Notes under the pieces: model-generated
Seen by the model: the letters and a program-made list of their open reading frames with translations, nothing else
Told to the model about the DNA's origin: nothing
Database searches by the model: none
Made by a program: the position numbers and the translations under genes
Assembly: GCA_944354035.1 (NCBI GenBank)
Contig: CALVPS010000008.1
Span: 1-56,030 of the forward strand
Direction: 5' to 3'
DNA length: 56,030 nucleotides
Source of the DNA: an uncultured Clostridia bacterium
GTDB taxonomy: Bacteria > Bacillota > Clostridia > Christensenellales > Borkfalkiaceae
Shown: positions 1-10,062 of the stretch, piece after piece
Layout: the number at the start of each line of letters is the position of its first letter
How positions within the stretch are numbered: position 1 is the first letter of the stretch

Positions 1-549
1 TTTTTGCGGACGGACGTCTCGCGCGAGGAGGAGGTGGCGCGCGCGTTTGCCGCGATCGGCACGCCGGACGTGCTGGAGAACAATGCGGGCGTGGACCTGT
101 TTGCGCAGGTGCAGGACGTCTCGTTTGAGGCGTGGCGGCGGGTGACGGACGTCAACGCGGGCGGCACGTTTTTGTGCACGAAGTATGCCGTTAAAAAGAT
201 GCTGGCGCACGGTGGCGCCATTGTAAACGTCGCCTCGGTATGGGGCGAAACGGGCGGCAGCTGCGAAAGCGTGTACTCCGCCTCGAAGGGGGCGGTCATT
301 GCCTTTACTCGCGCGCTGGCCAAGGAGCTGGCGCCCGCCGGGATCACCGTAAACTGCGTTTCGCCCGGGGCGATCGATACGCAGATGAACGCGCGCCTCA
401 CGCCGGAGGAGCGCGCGGCGCTTGCCGAAGAGATCCCGATGGGGCGCTTCGGCACGGCGGACGAGGTGGCCGAGGCGGTGCTGTTTTTGGCGCGCCAACG
501 CTATATCACGGGCCAGGTGCTGGGCGTAAACGGCGGCTTCGGCGTTTGA
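1..549 (+). CDS. Short-chain dehydrogenase/reductase, 5'-truncated by window edge
   Basis: This is the C-terminal two thirds of an NAD(P)-dependent oxidoreductase of the classical SDR family. The frame is open from base 1, so the N-terminal Rossmann motif TGxxxGxG lies outside the window. An ENNAGV segment corresponds to the family NNAG motif. It is followed by the catalytic set: the serine in the NVASVWG stretch and the YSASK Tyr-Lys motif. A VSPGAIDT stretch and the C-terminal GQVLGVNGGFGV close the fold as in FabG-like enzymes. The substrate cannot be told; FabG-like ketoreductases and sugar or alcohol dehydrogenases share all of these motifs. The TTG at position 4 is not taken as a start because the family needs about 50 more N-terminal residues. 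Confidence 0.9.
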   Translation, partial: FLRTDVSREEEVARAFAAIGTPDVLENNAGVDLFAQVQDVSFEAWRRVTDVNAGGTFLCTKYAVKKMLAHGGAIVNVASVWGETGGSCESVYSASKGAVIAFTRALAKELAPAGITVNCVSPGAIDTQMNARLTPEERAALAEEIPMGRFGTADEVAEAVLFLARQRYITGQVLGVNGGFGV

Positions 550-681
550 CCGGGGCCCTTTTATTTTGCATGCGCGCCGCTGTCCGCGCCGTTCGCCGCC
601 CGCGGCGGAGCGCAGCGGATATTTCAAAAAAATATGCGATAAAACAAGGATTTTTTTGCCGATTTATCGTAACTACGGGTG

Positions 682-1671
682 ATGAAAGAAAAAACGTATG
701 AAAAAGAGCGGGCGTTTCTTTCGCCCTATGCCAAAAAATCGTACGAGAGCGCGGGGCGGCTGCGGCCGGAGACGCCCTGTTCCATGCGCACCGACTTTCA
801 GCGCGACCGCGACCGTATCATCTACTCTAAGGCGTTTTTGCGGCTGAAGAACAAGACGCAAGTATTTTTTGCGCCGGACGGCGACCACTACATGTCCCGC
901 CTGACGCACACGCTGGACGTTTCGCAGATCGCGCGCTCGCTGGCGCGCAGTCTTTCGCTGAACGAGGACCTGGCCGAGGCCATCGCGCTGGGGCACGATT
1001 TGGGTCACACGCCCTTCGGCCATGTCGGCGAACGCGTGCTTTCGGCGCTCAATCCCGCGGGGTTTCGCCACAGCGAGCAGTCTCTGCGCGTGGTGGATGT
1101 GCTGGAAAAGGACGGCAAGGGGCTGAATCTTACGTGGGAGGTGCGCGACGGCATTGTAAACCACACCAAGAGCGGGCGCCCCGCTACGCTGGAAGGGGCC
1201 GCCGTTTCGCTGGCCGACCGCATCGCATACATCAATCACGATATCGACGACGCCGTTCGGGCGGGCTTTCTCGATCCCGACGACCTGCCTGCCGAGGCGG
1301 TAAAAATATTCGGGCGGGATACGTCGGCGCGCATCAACACCGCCATCCTCGATATCTGCGCCGAATCGCAGGGCAAGCCGTACGTAAGGATGAGCGACGA
1401 AAAGGCCCGCGCGTTGGATACGCTGCGCTCTTTTATGTTCGAACACGTGTACGAGCGCGCCAACAAGCTCATCCAGGAGAGCGCCGAGCGTATGCTGCGC
1501 GCCCTGTACGCGTACTTTTCGGAGCGTCCCGAAACGCTGCCCGTTTTGTACCGCAACACCGCGCAGACCAATGTTTCACTTGCCGTGTGCGACTATCTTT
1601 CGTCCATGTCCGATCGCTATGCGATCAACGTATTTAAAACATTGTTTGTCCCGCGGGAGGGAAGCGTATGA
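682..1671 (+). CDS. dgt: dGTPase-like HD-domain triphosphohydrolase
   Basis: This is a predicted deoxynucleoside triphosphate triphosphohydrolase, which splits dNTPs into the deoxynucleoside and triphosphate. The 329-residue protein has the HD metal site: H76 in SRLTHTLDV, then H105-D106 in ALGHDLGHTPFGH. The N-terminal MRTDFQRDRDRI and LRLKNKTQVF stretches are typical of dGTPase-like proteins. ATG 682 directly follows a GTG at 679, so the start is uncertain by one codon, and no strong ribosome binding site is seen. It is the first gene of a tight operon and overlaps dnaG by ATGA. Placement next to dnaG and rpoD is common in Clostridia. Substrate preference among dNTPs cannot be read from the sequence. 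Confidence 0.92.
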   Translation: MKEKTYEKERAFLSPYAKKSYESAGRLRPETPCSMRTDFQRDRDRIIYSKAFLRLKNKTQVFFAPDGDHYMSRLTHTLDVSQIARSLARSLSLNEDLAEAIALGHDLGHTPFGHVGERVLSALNPAGFRHSEQSLRVVDVLEKDGKGLNLTWEVRDGIVNHTKSGRPATLEGAAVSLADRIAYINHDIDDAVRAGFLDPDDLPAEAVKIFGRDTSARINTAILDICAESQGKPYVRMSDEKARALDTLRSFMFEHVYERANKLIQESAERMLRALYAYFSERPETLPVLYRNTAQTNVSLAVCDYLSSMSDRYAINVFKTLFVPREGSV

Positions 1672-3457
1672 GAGGGCGGGAGGAATTTACCGATTTCGTC
1701 CGCGTCCTGAAAGAGAAGAACGACATCGTGGAAGTGATCGGCGGCTATATCCCCCTGGAGCGGCGGGGGTACAACTATTGGGCATGCTGCCCGTTCCATC
1801 ACGAAAAGACGCCGTCGTTTTCGGTAAACGCCGCCGACCGCTACTATCACTGTTTCGGCTGCGGCGCTTCGGGCGACGTGATCGGCTTTGTAAAGGCGTA
1901 CGAAAACGTCGACTTTATGCAGGCGGTGCAGATGCTTGCCGCCCGCGCGCACCTCGAGGTGCCGGCCTTTGACGACCGCTCCGCCGAAGAGGCGGCGGAA
2001 AAGAAAAAAAAGCGGGACAGACTTTCGGCGCTCATGCGCGACGCCGCGCGTTTTTATTTCAGCAATTTATACGGCGGCCGTGCGGAAGCGCACCTCGCAT
2101 ATCTGCAAAAGCGCGGCTTTTCGCCTTCCACCTGCCGCAAGTTCGGCATCGGCGCCTCGCTCGACTACGTGTCGCTGCCGTCCTACCTGCTGGCGCAGGG
2201 GTATACGCCCGAGGAGTGCGAAGAGAGCGGCGCCTGTTCGCGCACCGAGGAGGGGCGGCTGATCGACGCCGAGGGCGAACGGCTGATCATTCCCATCATC
2301 AACCAGATGGACGAGGTGGTGGCCTTCGGCGGCCGGCTGTTAAAAAACGCCGACCGCGCCAAATACAAGAACACGCGCGAGACCATGCTGTTCAACAAGA
2401 GCAAGACGCTTTATAACGTGAACCTGGTAAAAAAGGAGCGCCGCGCGGGCGGGCTGGCCTCGCTGATCATCGTAGAGGGCTACATGGACGCCATTTCGCT
2501 GTACGAGGCCGGGTTTCGGGGAGTGGTCGCAAGCATGGGTACTTCGCTCACCAAAGAGCAGGCCCGCCTTGCCAAGCGCTATTCCGAAAACATCCTCATC
2601 AGTTATGACGGCGATTTTGCAGGGCAGAAGGCCAATCTGCGCGGGCTGGAAATTTTAAAGGACGAGGGCCTGAAGGTGCGCGTGGTGCCCATGCCCGAGG
2701 GGATGGATCCCGACGACGTGGTGCAAAAGCTCGGTCCCGAGGGGTACGAGACCTGTTTAAAACAGGCCATGCCGCTGATCGATTTCCGCCTGCTGGCCGC
2801 GCGGCGCAAGTACGATCTTGTAAAGACGGATGAAAAGCGCGACTACGTGCGCGAGGCGCTGCGCATCGTAAAAGAGGCCGAAAGCGAGACCGAGCGCGAG
2901 GAGCTGCTAAAGCGCATTGCGTCGGAGACGCAGATCAGCCTTTCGTCCATTTTGCGCGACTTCGAAAACACGCCGCAGGCGCCGCCCGCTTCCGCGCCTG
3001 CCGCGGCACCCGTAAAAGAGGACAGCGCCGACCGTGAGCGCAAGGCTGCGCGGTTTGTGCTGGCGGCCTGTCTGCTGGGCAAGCCGTACGCCGAGGCATG
3101 CGATCTTGCCGCGATCGACTTCGACGACGCGGCGCACCGTACCATTGCGGCGTTTGTGCTGGCGGGGCGGCGCGCGGGCAGGGTACGCGCCAGCGGGATC
3201 TTCGACCTCATGCCCGAGGACGGCGAACTTTCGGAGATCCTGAATTTAGACTACGGCGACAATCTCGACTCTCCCGCGGCGGAAAAATATTTTGCGGACT
3301 GCGTGCTGACGCTGGAGCGCGGCTCGCTGCAGCAGAAGATCGCCGTCGAGGGCGAGCGGTACCGGGCGGCGCAGTCCTCCGAAGAAAAACGCAGTATTTT
3401 GGCAAAGATCGGGGAATACACCAAGGAATTGAAGAACATCTCGTCAGGAGGAAAGGT

Positions 3458-3461
<4 letters not shown>
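1668..3461 (+). CDS. dnaG: DNA primase
   Basis: DnaG makes RNA primers at the replication fork. The 597-residue protein has the usual bacterial order. An N-terminal CHC2 zinc ribbon uses C41, H44, C62 and C65. The catalytic core contains the [12 protein letters not shown] segment near 203-212. The Toprim fold is marked by EGYMDA from E270 and by the D314/D316 pair of [11 protein letters not shown]-terminal helicase-interaction region fills about 440-597, after a Pro/Ala-rich linker. The start is fixed by its ATGA overlap with dgt and by homology beginning at residue 6. The gene overlaps rpoD by ATGA, forming the classical macromolecular-synthesis arrangement. Confidence 0.98.
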
Positions 3462-4512
<1,051 letters not shown>

Positions 4513-4513
<1 letters not shown>

Positions 4514-5172
4514 TGACCCGTCGGCTTGCGGAGATCTGTTCGCGCATCCCCCGCGCCGAAACTTTTGCGGATATCGGGTGCGATCACGGGTACTGTACCG
4601 CCTACGCCCTGCGCAACGGGCTGTGCGGGCACGCCTATATCAGCGACGTCAGCGCCGCCTGCCTCGGCAAGGCGCGGGCGCTGCTGAAAGAGGAGATCGC
4701 GTCCGGCGTCTGTACGGCGGTATGTGCCGACGGACTGGAGGGCTTGCCCGAACTTCCGGAGTGCGTTCTGATCGCCGGCATGGGCGGCGAGGAGATCGTG
4801 CGTATCCTTTCGGCGCGTCCGCTGCCGCGGCGCTTTGTGTTACAGCCGATGAAAAATACGCCCAAACTGCGCGTTTTTTTATTGGAACGCGGCGCAAAGA
4901 TCTGCGAGGACGTGACCTTTTTCGACGGCAAATATTACGATCTGTTGACGGGTGAGGGCAGAGGTGGCGACGCGTATTCCGAGGACGAGCTCGTGTTCGG
5001 CAGAGACAATCTGCGCGCCCCGTCGGCAGATTTTTTGGGAAAGCTGCGCGAGGAGCGCGGCATGCTGCGCGGCGCGCTGGAGCGCACCGCGGCGCCGCAG
5101 GCCAAAGAGGCGCTGCTGCGGCGATTGCGACATTTGGAGGAGATCACCATTGCGATTACGAGAACTGTATGA
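4513..5172 (+). CDS. trmK: tRNA (adenine(22)-N1)-methyltransferase
   Basis: TrmK methylates A22 of tRNAs using SAM. The 219-residue protein opens with the SAM-binding motif FADIGCDHGYCTAYAL, followed by an acidic strand end (YISDVSAACLGKA), AGMGGEEIVRIL and LQPMKNTPKLR, all characteristic of COG2384. The ATG shares one base with the rpoD stop (TGATG); a TTG one codon earlier is the less likely start. Like its family elsewhere in Firmicutes, it lies directly behind rpoD and in front of nif3. Its 3' end overlaps the next gene by 23 bases, which suggests translational coupling. Confidence 0.95.
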
Positions 5173-5923
5173 CATCATCGACGCGCAGGCGCCGTTTGCG
5201 CTCAGTCGGGAATATTGCGAGACATACGAATTTTACGACAACAGCGGCGTGATCCTCGATTGCGGCGAGGAGATCGACTGCGTGCTGTTTGCGTTGGACC
5301 TCTCCGCGCGGGCGGCGGAGGATGCAAAGCGTGCGGGCGCGCAGTGCGTCGTCACCCATCACCCCGCGATCTATCGGCCCGTTTCGTCGCTGCATGCCGG
5401 CGATCCGCTGGTCGCCTGTGCGCGGGCGGGGATCTCGGTCATTTCGGCGCACCTCAATCTGGATGCGGCGCAGGGCGGGATCGACGAGGAGCTTATGCTG
5501 GGCCTGGGCGGGAAGTCCGCCGAGGTGATGCACAAGCTTTCGCAGGGCGGCTACGGCCGCGTATATGCGGTGGAAGAGGAGCCGCTTTGTGCGTTTGCCG
5601 AGCGCATCCGCGCCCGCTTTTGCACCGATCGGCTGGTGGTGTACGGCGACCGCCCCGTTAAAACGGTGGCAAGCTTCTGCGGCGCGGGCATGGACGAGGC
5701 CACGGTTGCCTTTGCGCTTTCGAAGGGCGCGGACACAGTGGTGACTTCGGACGGGAAGCATCATTTGATCGCATCGCTCGTCGCGCAGGGCCTCAACGTG
5801 GTGCTTATGACGCACTACGCGGCGGAATATTACGGATTTGTCCGCTTTGCGGAGAACATAAAAAATAAATTAAAGGGAGCGGGCGTCCGTACAGAAGTAT
5901 TTACGGACGAACGCCTGCTGTAA
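5150..5923 (+). CDS. Nif3-like dinuclear metal-centre protein (GTP cyclohydrolase I type 2 homolog)
   Basis: This is a member of the NIF3/YqfO family, conserved proteins with a dinuclear metal site whose biochemical role is still debated. The metal ligands are visible: the double histidine in VTHHPAIY, the histidine and aspartate of SAHLNLDAAQ, and the C-terminal histidine and glutamate of MTHYAAEYYG. The long YqfO insert domain is reduced, giving 257 residues. The start is a TTG, chosen because GGAGG lies nine bases upstream and because the resulting MRLRELYDIIDA matches the family N-terminus. There is no in-frame ATG nearby. It overlaps trmK by 23 bases and is followed 11 bases later by the coiled-coil zinc-ribbon gene. 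Confidence 0.92.
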   Translation: MRLRELYDIIDAQAPFALSREYCETYEFYDNSGVILDCGEEIDCVLFALDLSARAAEDAKRAGAQCVVTHHPAIYRPVSSLHAGDPLVACARAGISVISAHLNLDAAQGGIDEELMLGLGGKSAEVMHKLSQGGYGRVYAVEEEPLCAFAERIRARFCTDRLVVYGDRPVKTVASFCGAGMDEATVAFALSKGADTVVTSDGKHHLIASLVAQGLNVVLMTHYAAEYYGFVRFAENIKNKLKGAGVRTEVFTDERLL

Positions 5924-5934
5924 GGAGTAACGAG

Positions 5935-6642
5935 ATGTCGGTTGTAAACGAATTGCTGGAATATCAGAACGTGGATAAGAAACTGCGCGAGATCGAACAG
6001 GAGATCTCCGCAAGCGAAGAGCGCAAAAAATATTTGCAGGCCAAAAAGTTCATGGAGTCCGCGCGCGAAAAACTCGCCGCGCAGGATAAGCATGCTGCCG
6101 CGCTGCGGGCGCTGCGGGACGACCTGATCCGCCGCGCCGAGGACATTTCCAAACAGATCGCGGAGTACGCGGACGTGGATGAGATGGTGGAAGAGGGGGG
6201 CGACGTACTCTTCTATAAAAAGAACGCGCAGGTGCTGTTGGATCGGCTGCGCGCCGTAAAGGGCGAGCTGCAAAAGCTTACGGCGGACGTGAACGCGGCC
6301 GTGGAGGAGTACGAACGCTACATGAAACAGGGCAGCGCCATGCAAAAGCAGTATAAAGAGTACAACGAAAAGTATAAAGAGCTGAAAAACTCGCGCGCGG
6401 CGGAGGTGCAGACCATCGGCAAGCAGTTGGAAAAGTTGGCTGCCGCCGTCCGCGAAAAAAACGCCGGCGTAATGGAGAAATATATTGCCAAGCGGCGGGA
6501 CGGGATCTTCCCCGTGCTGGTCCCCCTGACCAACGATCGCTGCGTGTGCGGCATGGACTTTCCGCTTGCTCAGCAGGGGAAATTGGCGGACGGCAACGTG
6601 GTGGAGTGCGAAAACTGCCATCGGTTTGTATATAAGGCCTGA
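5935..6642 (+). CDS. Coiled-coil protein with C-terminal zinc ribbon (CT398/DUF164 type)
   Basis: This is a 235-residue cytoplasmic protein. About 175 residues of charged heptad-like sequence, predicted to form a long helical hairpin, are followed by a C-terminal four-cysteine zinc ribbon: CVCG near residue 200 and CENC near the end. The pattern matches the CT398-like family, a conserved but poorly characterised group often found next to nif3 and thought to bind nucleic acid or act as an adaptor. A good AAGGAG lies eight bases before the ATG. It is the last gene of the dgt-dnaG-rpoD-trmK-nif3 operon. The family assignment comes from architecture and neighbourhood. Confidence 0.88.
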   Translation: MSVVNELLEYQNVDKKLREIEQEISASEERKKYLQAKKFMESAREKLAAQDKHAAALRALRDDLIRRAEDISKQIAEYADVDEMVEEGGDVLFYKKNAQVLLDRLRAVKGELQKLTADVNAAVEEYERYMKQGSAMQKQYKEYNEKYKELKNSRAAEVQTIGKQLEKLAAAVREKNAGVMEKYIAKRRDGIFPVLVPLTNDRCVCGMDFPLAQQGKLADGNVVECENCHRFVYKA

Positions 6643-6690
6643 CGTCTGCGCGGCGTATGCGTCTGCACCGGGCGTTTAACAGGGCGTCGT

Positions 6691-6724
6691 CGCGCCGCGG
6701 CGGGCGCACGCCCGCCGCGGCGCG
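6691..6724. promoter_or_regulatory. 34-bp near-perfect GC palindrome upstream of alr
   Basis: Two 16-base arms (6691-6706 and 6709-6724) are exact reverse complements separated by CA. As RNA this is a very stable hairpin, but no U-run follows it on either strand. It lies 49 bases after the zinc-ribbon gene and 17 bases before alr. It could be a terminator-like structure, an mRNA stabiliser or an operator. Its role is unknown. Confidence 0.6.
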
Positions 6725-6740
6725 TGCATAGTATGATGAT

Positions 6741-7739
6741 ATGCAAAAAACGCTTGCCGTTGTCCGTATGGGGGCGATCGTCGCCAACGCCCGCGCGCTG
6801 CAAAGCGCCGCCAGAAGGCCGCTGATCGCCGTGGTAAAGGACGACGCCTACGGCCACGGCGCCGCTACCGTCGCGCATGCGCTTTGCGGGATCGCCTCGG
6901 CGTTTGCCGTCTCCACGGCGGACGAGGGCGCGGCGCTGCGCATAGCCGGCGTCACCGGGGAAATTTTGGTGCTTACGCCGCCTTTGGACGAGGAGGACGC
7001 CGTCCGCGCTACGGCATACGGGCTGACGGTCACGCTCGCCTCGCGCGAGAGTCTGCAGTTGGCGGCGCGTGCGGGCGGGGGAACGGCCGCGCACCTTGCC
7101 GTAAACACCGGAATGAACCGCTACGGGTTTGCGCCGGACGCCGTCGGCGCCGCCTGCCGTGCGGCGCAGCGGGCGGGCATTTGCGTGCGCGGCGTCTATT
7201 CGCACTACTTTATGCCGGCCGTACCCGCCTGCCGTGCGGCACAGCGGGCGGCATTTGCACGGGCGGTGCGGTGCGTGCGGACGTACTTTCCGCAGGCGAT
7301 CGCCCATCTTTCCGCGACGGGCGGGCTGCTGTGCGGCTGCGACGGGTTCGACGCCGTGCGCGCGGGGATCGCGCTGTACGGCTATGTGCCGCAGGGGGTG
7401 CCGCATACCCTTGCGCTGCGGCGCGCCATGCGCGTGTATGCGCGCGTGGCGCAGAGCGGAACGGCTTTCGGCCGCGGCGCGGGTTACGGCTGCGCGCCTC
7501 GCGGCGTGCGGGCGTTCCATACGCTGCGCTTGGGCTACGGCGACGGATTTTTTCGTGCGGGCGGCCTCGGCGCCGTGGGGAATTTATGTATGGACGCCTG
7601 CGTGCGCCCGGGCGGGCGGCCGTTCGGCGCCTATGTATGCGTGATGCAGGACGCCGAGGCGTATGCGCGCGCCCACGGGACGACGGCGTACGAGGTATTG
7701 GTACATGTTGGAAGAGCGGCTCAAAGACGGTATATATGA
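6741..7739 (+). CDS. alr: Alanine racemase
   Basis: This is a PLP-dependent enzyme interconverting L- and D-alanine for peptidoglycan synthesis. K33 in AVVKDDAYGHG is the PLP lysine. Y266 in LRLGYGDGFF is the second catalytic base. VNTGMNRYGF and the NLCMDACV strand also match the family. The C-terminus TAYEVLVHVG corresponds to the family end, so the gene is complete, but at 332 residues it is 30-50 shorter than most. No clear Shine-Dalgarno precedes the ATG. The middle carries a DNA-level direct repeat (7151-7184 and 7226-7258) that gives two CRAAQRA peptides. Its last 35 bases overlap the next gene. A serine-racemase specificity cannot be excluded. Confidence 0.93.
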   Translation: MQKTLAVVRMGAIVANARALQSAARRPLIAVVKDDAYGHGAATVAHALCGIASAFAVSTADEGAALRIAGVTGEILVLTPPLDEEDAVRATAYGLTVTLASRESLQLAARAGGGTAAHLAVNTGMNRYGFAPDAVGAACRAAQRAGICVRGVYSHYFMPAVPACRAAQRAAFARAVRCVRTYFPQAIAHLSATGGLLCGCDGFDAVRAGIALYGYVPQGVPHTLALRRAMRVYARVAQSGTAFGRGAGYGCAPRGVRAFHTLRLGYGDGFFRAGGLGAVGNLCMDACVRPGGRPFGAYVCVMQDAEAYARAHGTTAYEVLVHVGRAAQRRYI

Positions 7740-8268
7740 GCAAAAACGCGCCTTGCGCGCGCGGTTTTCCGCTCTGCGCGCCGCCCTGCATTCGGACGTG
7801 CGCGACGCGGCGTTGGCCGAGCGGGTGCTGGCCTCGGACTATCTTGCGGCAGATCGTTTTTTTATCTATTATGCCGTCGGCACGGAGGCGGGCACACTGC
7901 CCCTTATCCGCGCCCTGCTGCGGCTGGGGAAGACGGTATGCCTCCCCAGGATAGAGGACGGCGTGATGAAGGCGGTGCCGTACGGCAGATTGCAGCCGGG
8001 GGCATACGGGATCCCCGCGCCCGTCGGGGGGGAAGATACGTCCTGCGACGTGGCGTTTGCGCCCCTTTTGGCGGTCGATGACCGCGGCGTACGCCTGGGT
8101 TACGGCGGCGGCTATTACGATGCATACTTTGCGCGCTGTCCGCAGACGTTGCGCGTGGGGCTGTGCTATGCGGCGCAGCTGACGGACAGGCTCCCTTGCG
8201 GGCCTTCGGATGTCCCCCTGCAGGCGGTCGTGACGGAAGAGGGCGTCCGCATCTTTCGGAATACTTGA
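7705..8268 (+). CDS. 5-formyltetrahydrofolate cyclo-ligase
   Basis: This enzyme is predicted to convert 5-formyl-THF to 5,10-methenyl-THF using ATP, recycling a folate storage form. The 187-residue protein starts with the basic helix KRALRARFSALRA, which binds nucleotide and folate phosphate in the family. It has the FIYYAVGTEAGT segment and ends with the signature GVRLGYGGGYYDAYF. The ATG at 7705 lies within the 3' end of alr (35-base overlap) with a weak GAGG upstream, so it is probably translationally coupled to alr. Its stop codon overlaps the -35 box of the next gene's promoter. Confidence 0.93.
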   Translation: MLEERLKDGIYEQKRALRARFSALRAALHSDVRDAALAERVLASDYLAADRFFIYYAVGTEAGTLPLIRALLRLGKTVCLPRIEDGVMKAVPYGRLQPGAYGIPAPVGGEDTSCDVAFAPLLAVDDRGVRLGYGGGYYDAYFARCPQTLRVGLCYAAQLTDRLPCGPSDVPLQAVVTEEGVRIFRNT

Positions 8269-8294
8269 CACAGGCGTGCCTGCCGCGGTATAAT
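8265..8294 (+). promoter_or_regulatory. Consensus sigma-A promoter (TTGACA-18-TATAAT)
   Basis: A perfect -35 box TTGACA (8265-8270) and a perfect -10 box TATAAT (8289-8294) are separated by 18 bases. The -35 box overlaps the stop codon of the preceding folate gene. Transcription would start near 8301, about 27 bases before the membrane-protein ATG, and would also serve rsmD-coaD-aroF-pheA. Confidence 0.9.
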
Positions 8295-8327
8295 AAAGCG
8301 TGCGGCGGATACGTCCGCGGAGGAACT

Positions 8328-9041
8328 ATGTTACAGGAATTACCCAAAAAACCCAAAAAAGAGGCGGGGGAGCTTACAAAGGGGCGGCTGTTCTGGCGCA
8401 TTCAGAAGGTGTGCTTTCTGCGTGCGGTCACGCCGTGCATGATGTATCTGTTCACCAGCCTTATCGCGCTGGCCATCAATGCGATCTCTTTGGAGACGCT
8501 CGAAATCTACGAGATCGTCCTGGGATCGGTATGCATTCTTGGCGGCGTCGCGTTTAACGCGCACCTTGCCTATAATTACGGAAAGCTGCATTACGATTCG
8601 TACATTACGGGCTGCCTGCACCGCAAAAACCGCCTGTTCGGCATCCAATCGGGCGGCGATCACCGCGTCGAGCAGGAGTACCGCCCCTGGAAAGGATTTC
8701 TGATCGGGCTGTATGTGGGGATCCCCGTTATCGTGTTCGGCACGCTGGCGGCCATCCCCGCTACCTGGAGCTGGGGCGAGGTGGCCCTTATGATGTTTGC
8801 CAGCTGGGCCATTTTGCCCGTCCAGTGGATCCGCGGGCGCACGTTTGTGTTGGCGGAGGGGGAGAGCTGGGAGTATCCGCCCGTCAGCGGCGGCTGGTCG
8901 CTGCTGTTTATTTTGCTTCCCATCATCGTGACGGGCGTCTTTTACATTGTGGGCGCCATGACCGAAAAACGGCGCAAGGAGCGCGCGGAGGCAAACGGCG
9001 AGACGTTTGTGCCCGCCGCTCAACAAAAGAAGCGCAAATGA
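8328..9041 (+). CDS. Conserved hypothetical membrane protein, five predicted TM segments
   Basis: This is a 237-residue integral membrane protein of unknown function. Hydrophobic segments lie near residues 32-50, 60-80, 123-143, 146-166 and 190-210. The N-terminus is lysine-rich (KKPKKE) and the C-terminal tail is basic (QQKKRK), both presumably cytoplasmic or at the membrane face. The start ATG has AGGA just upstream and lies about 27 bases downstream of a consensus promoter at 8265-8294, so it is the first gene of a transcript. It overlaps rsmD by ATGA. I do not recognise a family. Its strong promoter and coupling to rsmD-coaD suggest constitutive expression. Confidence 0.8.
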   Translation: MLQELPKKPKKEAGELTKGRLFWRIQKVCFLRAVTPCMMYLFTSLIALAINAISLETLEIYEIVLGSVCILGGVAFNAHLAYNYGKLHYDSYITGCLHRKNRLFGIQSGGDHRVEQEYRPWKGFLIGLYVGIPVIVFGTLAAIPATWSWGEVALMMFASWAILPVQWIRGRTFVLAEGESWEYPPVSGGWSLLFILLPIIVTGVFYIVGAMTEKRRKERAEANGETFVPAAQQKKRK

Positions 9042-9571
9042 GGATCATTGCGGGGAAGTACCGCGGCCGCGTTCTGGCGGAATTCCGCGGGCGCGACGTG
9101 CGTCCCACTTCGGACCGCGCCAAGGAGTCGCTGTTTCAGATCCTTGCGCCGCGGCTTGCGGGTGCACGCGTGCTCGATCTGTTTTGCGGCAGCGGCGCGC
9201 TGGGGCTGGAAAGCCTGTCGCGCGGGGCGGCGGAGGCGGTGTTCAACGACTGCTCGCGCGAGAGCCTGGCGCTGCTGCACAAAAACCTTACGGCGCTCGG
9301 CGAGCGAGCGGCGGTGTATTGCCTGGATTATCGCGCCTGCCTGCGGCAGGCGGAGGGGGCGTTCGATCTGATCTTTGCCGATCCGCCCTATCGCTACGAC
9401 TGCTGCGCACAGATATGCGGCCTGATCGCCGCACGCGGACTATTGACGCCGGGCGGTCTGCTCGTATATGAGAGCGAGCGCGCGGAAACGCCGCCGGAGG
9501 GCTGGCAGGTCGTGGATCGGAGGGCGTACGGCAGGGCAAAAATTGCGTTGTTTGCGAGGACGGACGTATGA
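9038..9571 (+). CDS. rsmD: 16S rRNA (guanine(966)-N2)-methyltransferase
   Basis: This SAM-dependent enzyme methylates G966 of 16S rRNA. The 177-residue protein begins MRIIAGKYRGR, the family start. It has PTSDRAKESLFQ, the SAM motif DLFCGSGALGLE and the catalytic DPPY of IFADPPYRYD. Its ATG overlaps the upstream stop as ATGA, and its own stop overlaps coaD in the same way. The rsmD-coaD pairing is widely conserved in Firmicutes, which supports both calls. Confidence 0.96.
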   Translation: MRIIAGKYRGRVLAEFRGRDVRPTSDRAKESLFQILAPRLAGARVLDLFCGSGALGLESLSRGAAEAVFNDCSRESLALLHKNLTALGERAAVYCLDYRACLRQAEGAFDLIFADPPYRYDCCAQICGLIAARGLLTPGGLLVYESERAETPPEGWQVVDRRAYGRAKIALFARTDV

Positions 9572-10062
9572 AAAAATGCGTGTTTGCGGGGACCTTCGAT
9601 CCGTTTACCGTGGGGCATGAGGACACGGTGAACAAGAGCCTTGCGATCTTTGACGAAGTGGTGGTGGCCCTGGCGGAAAATCGACAAAAGCAGTGCATGT
9701 TTTCCGTTGAGGCGCGCGAGGAGATGATCCGTGCGGTGTTTGCAGACTGCAAGCGGGTGCGCGTGGTGCGCTGGAACGGCGTGATCGTAGAGCTGCTGCG
9801 GCGCGAGCAGACGCCCTTCTATGTGCGCGGGATCAGGAATACGGTGGATTTTGAGTACGAAAATGCCGATTTTTATGCCAGCCGTGATTTGGACGACGCG
9901 ATGATCCCCATCTATCTTCCGGCCGAGCAGCGGCATTTGCACATCAGTTCCACACTGGTAAAAAACTGCATTGCGTTTGATAAGCCGTACCGGGCATATG
10001 TGCCGCAGGCGGTGTACGAATACATTCAAAAGAGAGGCGTTTTATGTTTGCACGACAGATAG
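9568..10062 (+). CDS. coaD: Phosphopantetheine adenylyltransferase
   Basis: CoaD catalyses the penultimate step of coenzyme A synthesis, joining ATP and 4'-phosphopantetheine. The 164-residue length is standard. The nucleotidyltransferase TxGH-type motif appears as GTFDPFTVGHED near residues 8-19. YVRGIRNTVDFEYE and HISSTLVK match the rest of the active site. It overlaps rsmD by ATGA and overlaps the following DAHP synthase by 19 bases, so all three are likely co-translated. Confidence 0.96.
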   Translation: MKKCVFAGTFDPFTVGHEDTVNKSLAIFDEVVVALAENRQKQCMFSVEAREEMIRAVFADCKRVRVVRWNGVIVELLRREQTPFYVRGIRNTVDFEYENADFYASRDLDDAMIPIYLPAEQRHLHISSTLVKNCIAFDKPYRAYVPQAVYEYIQKRGVLCLHDR

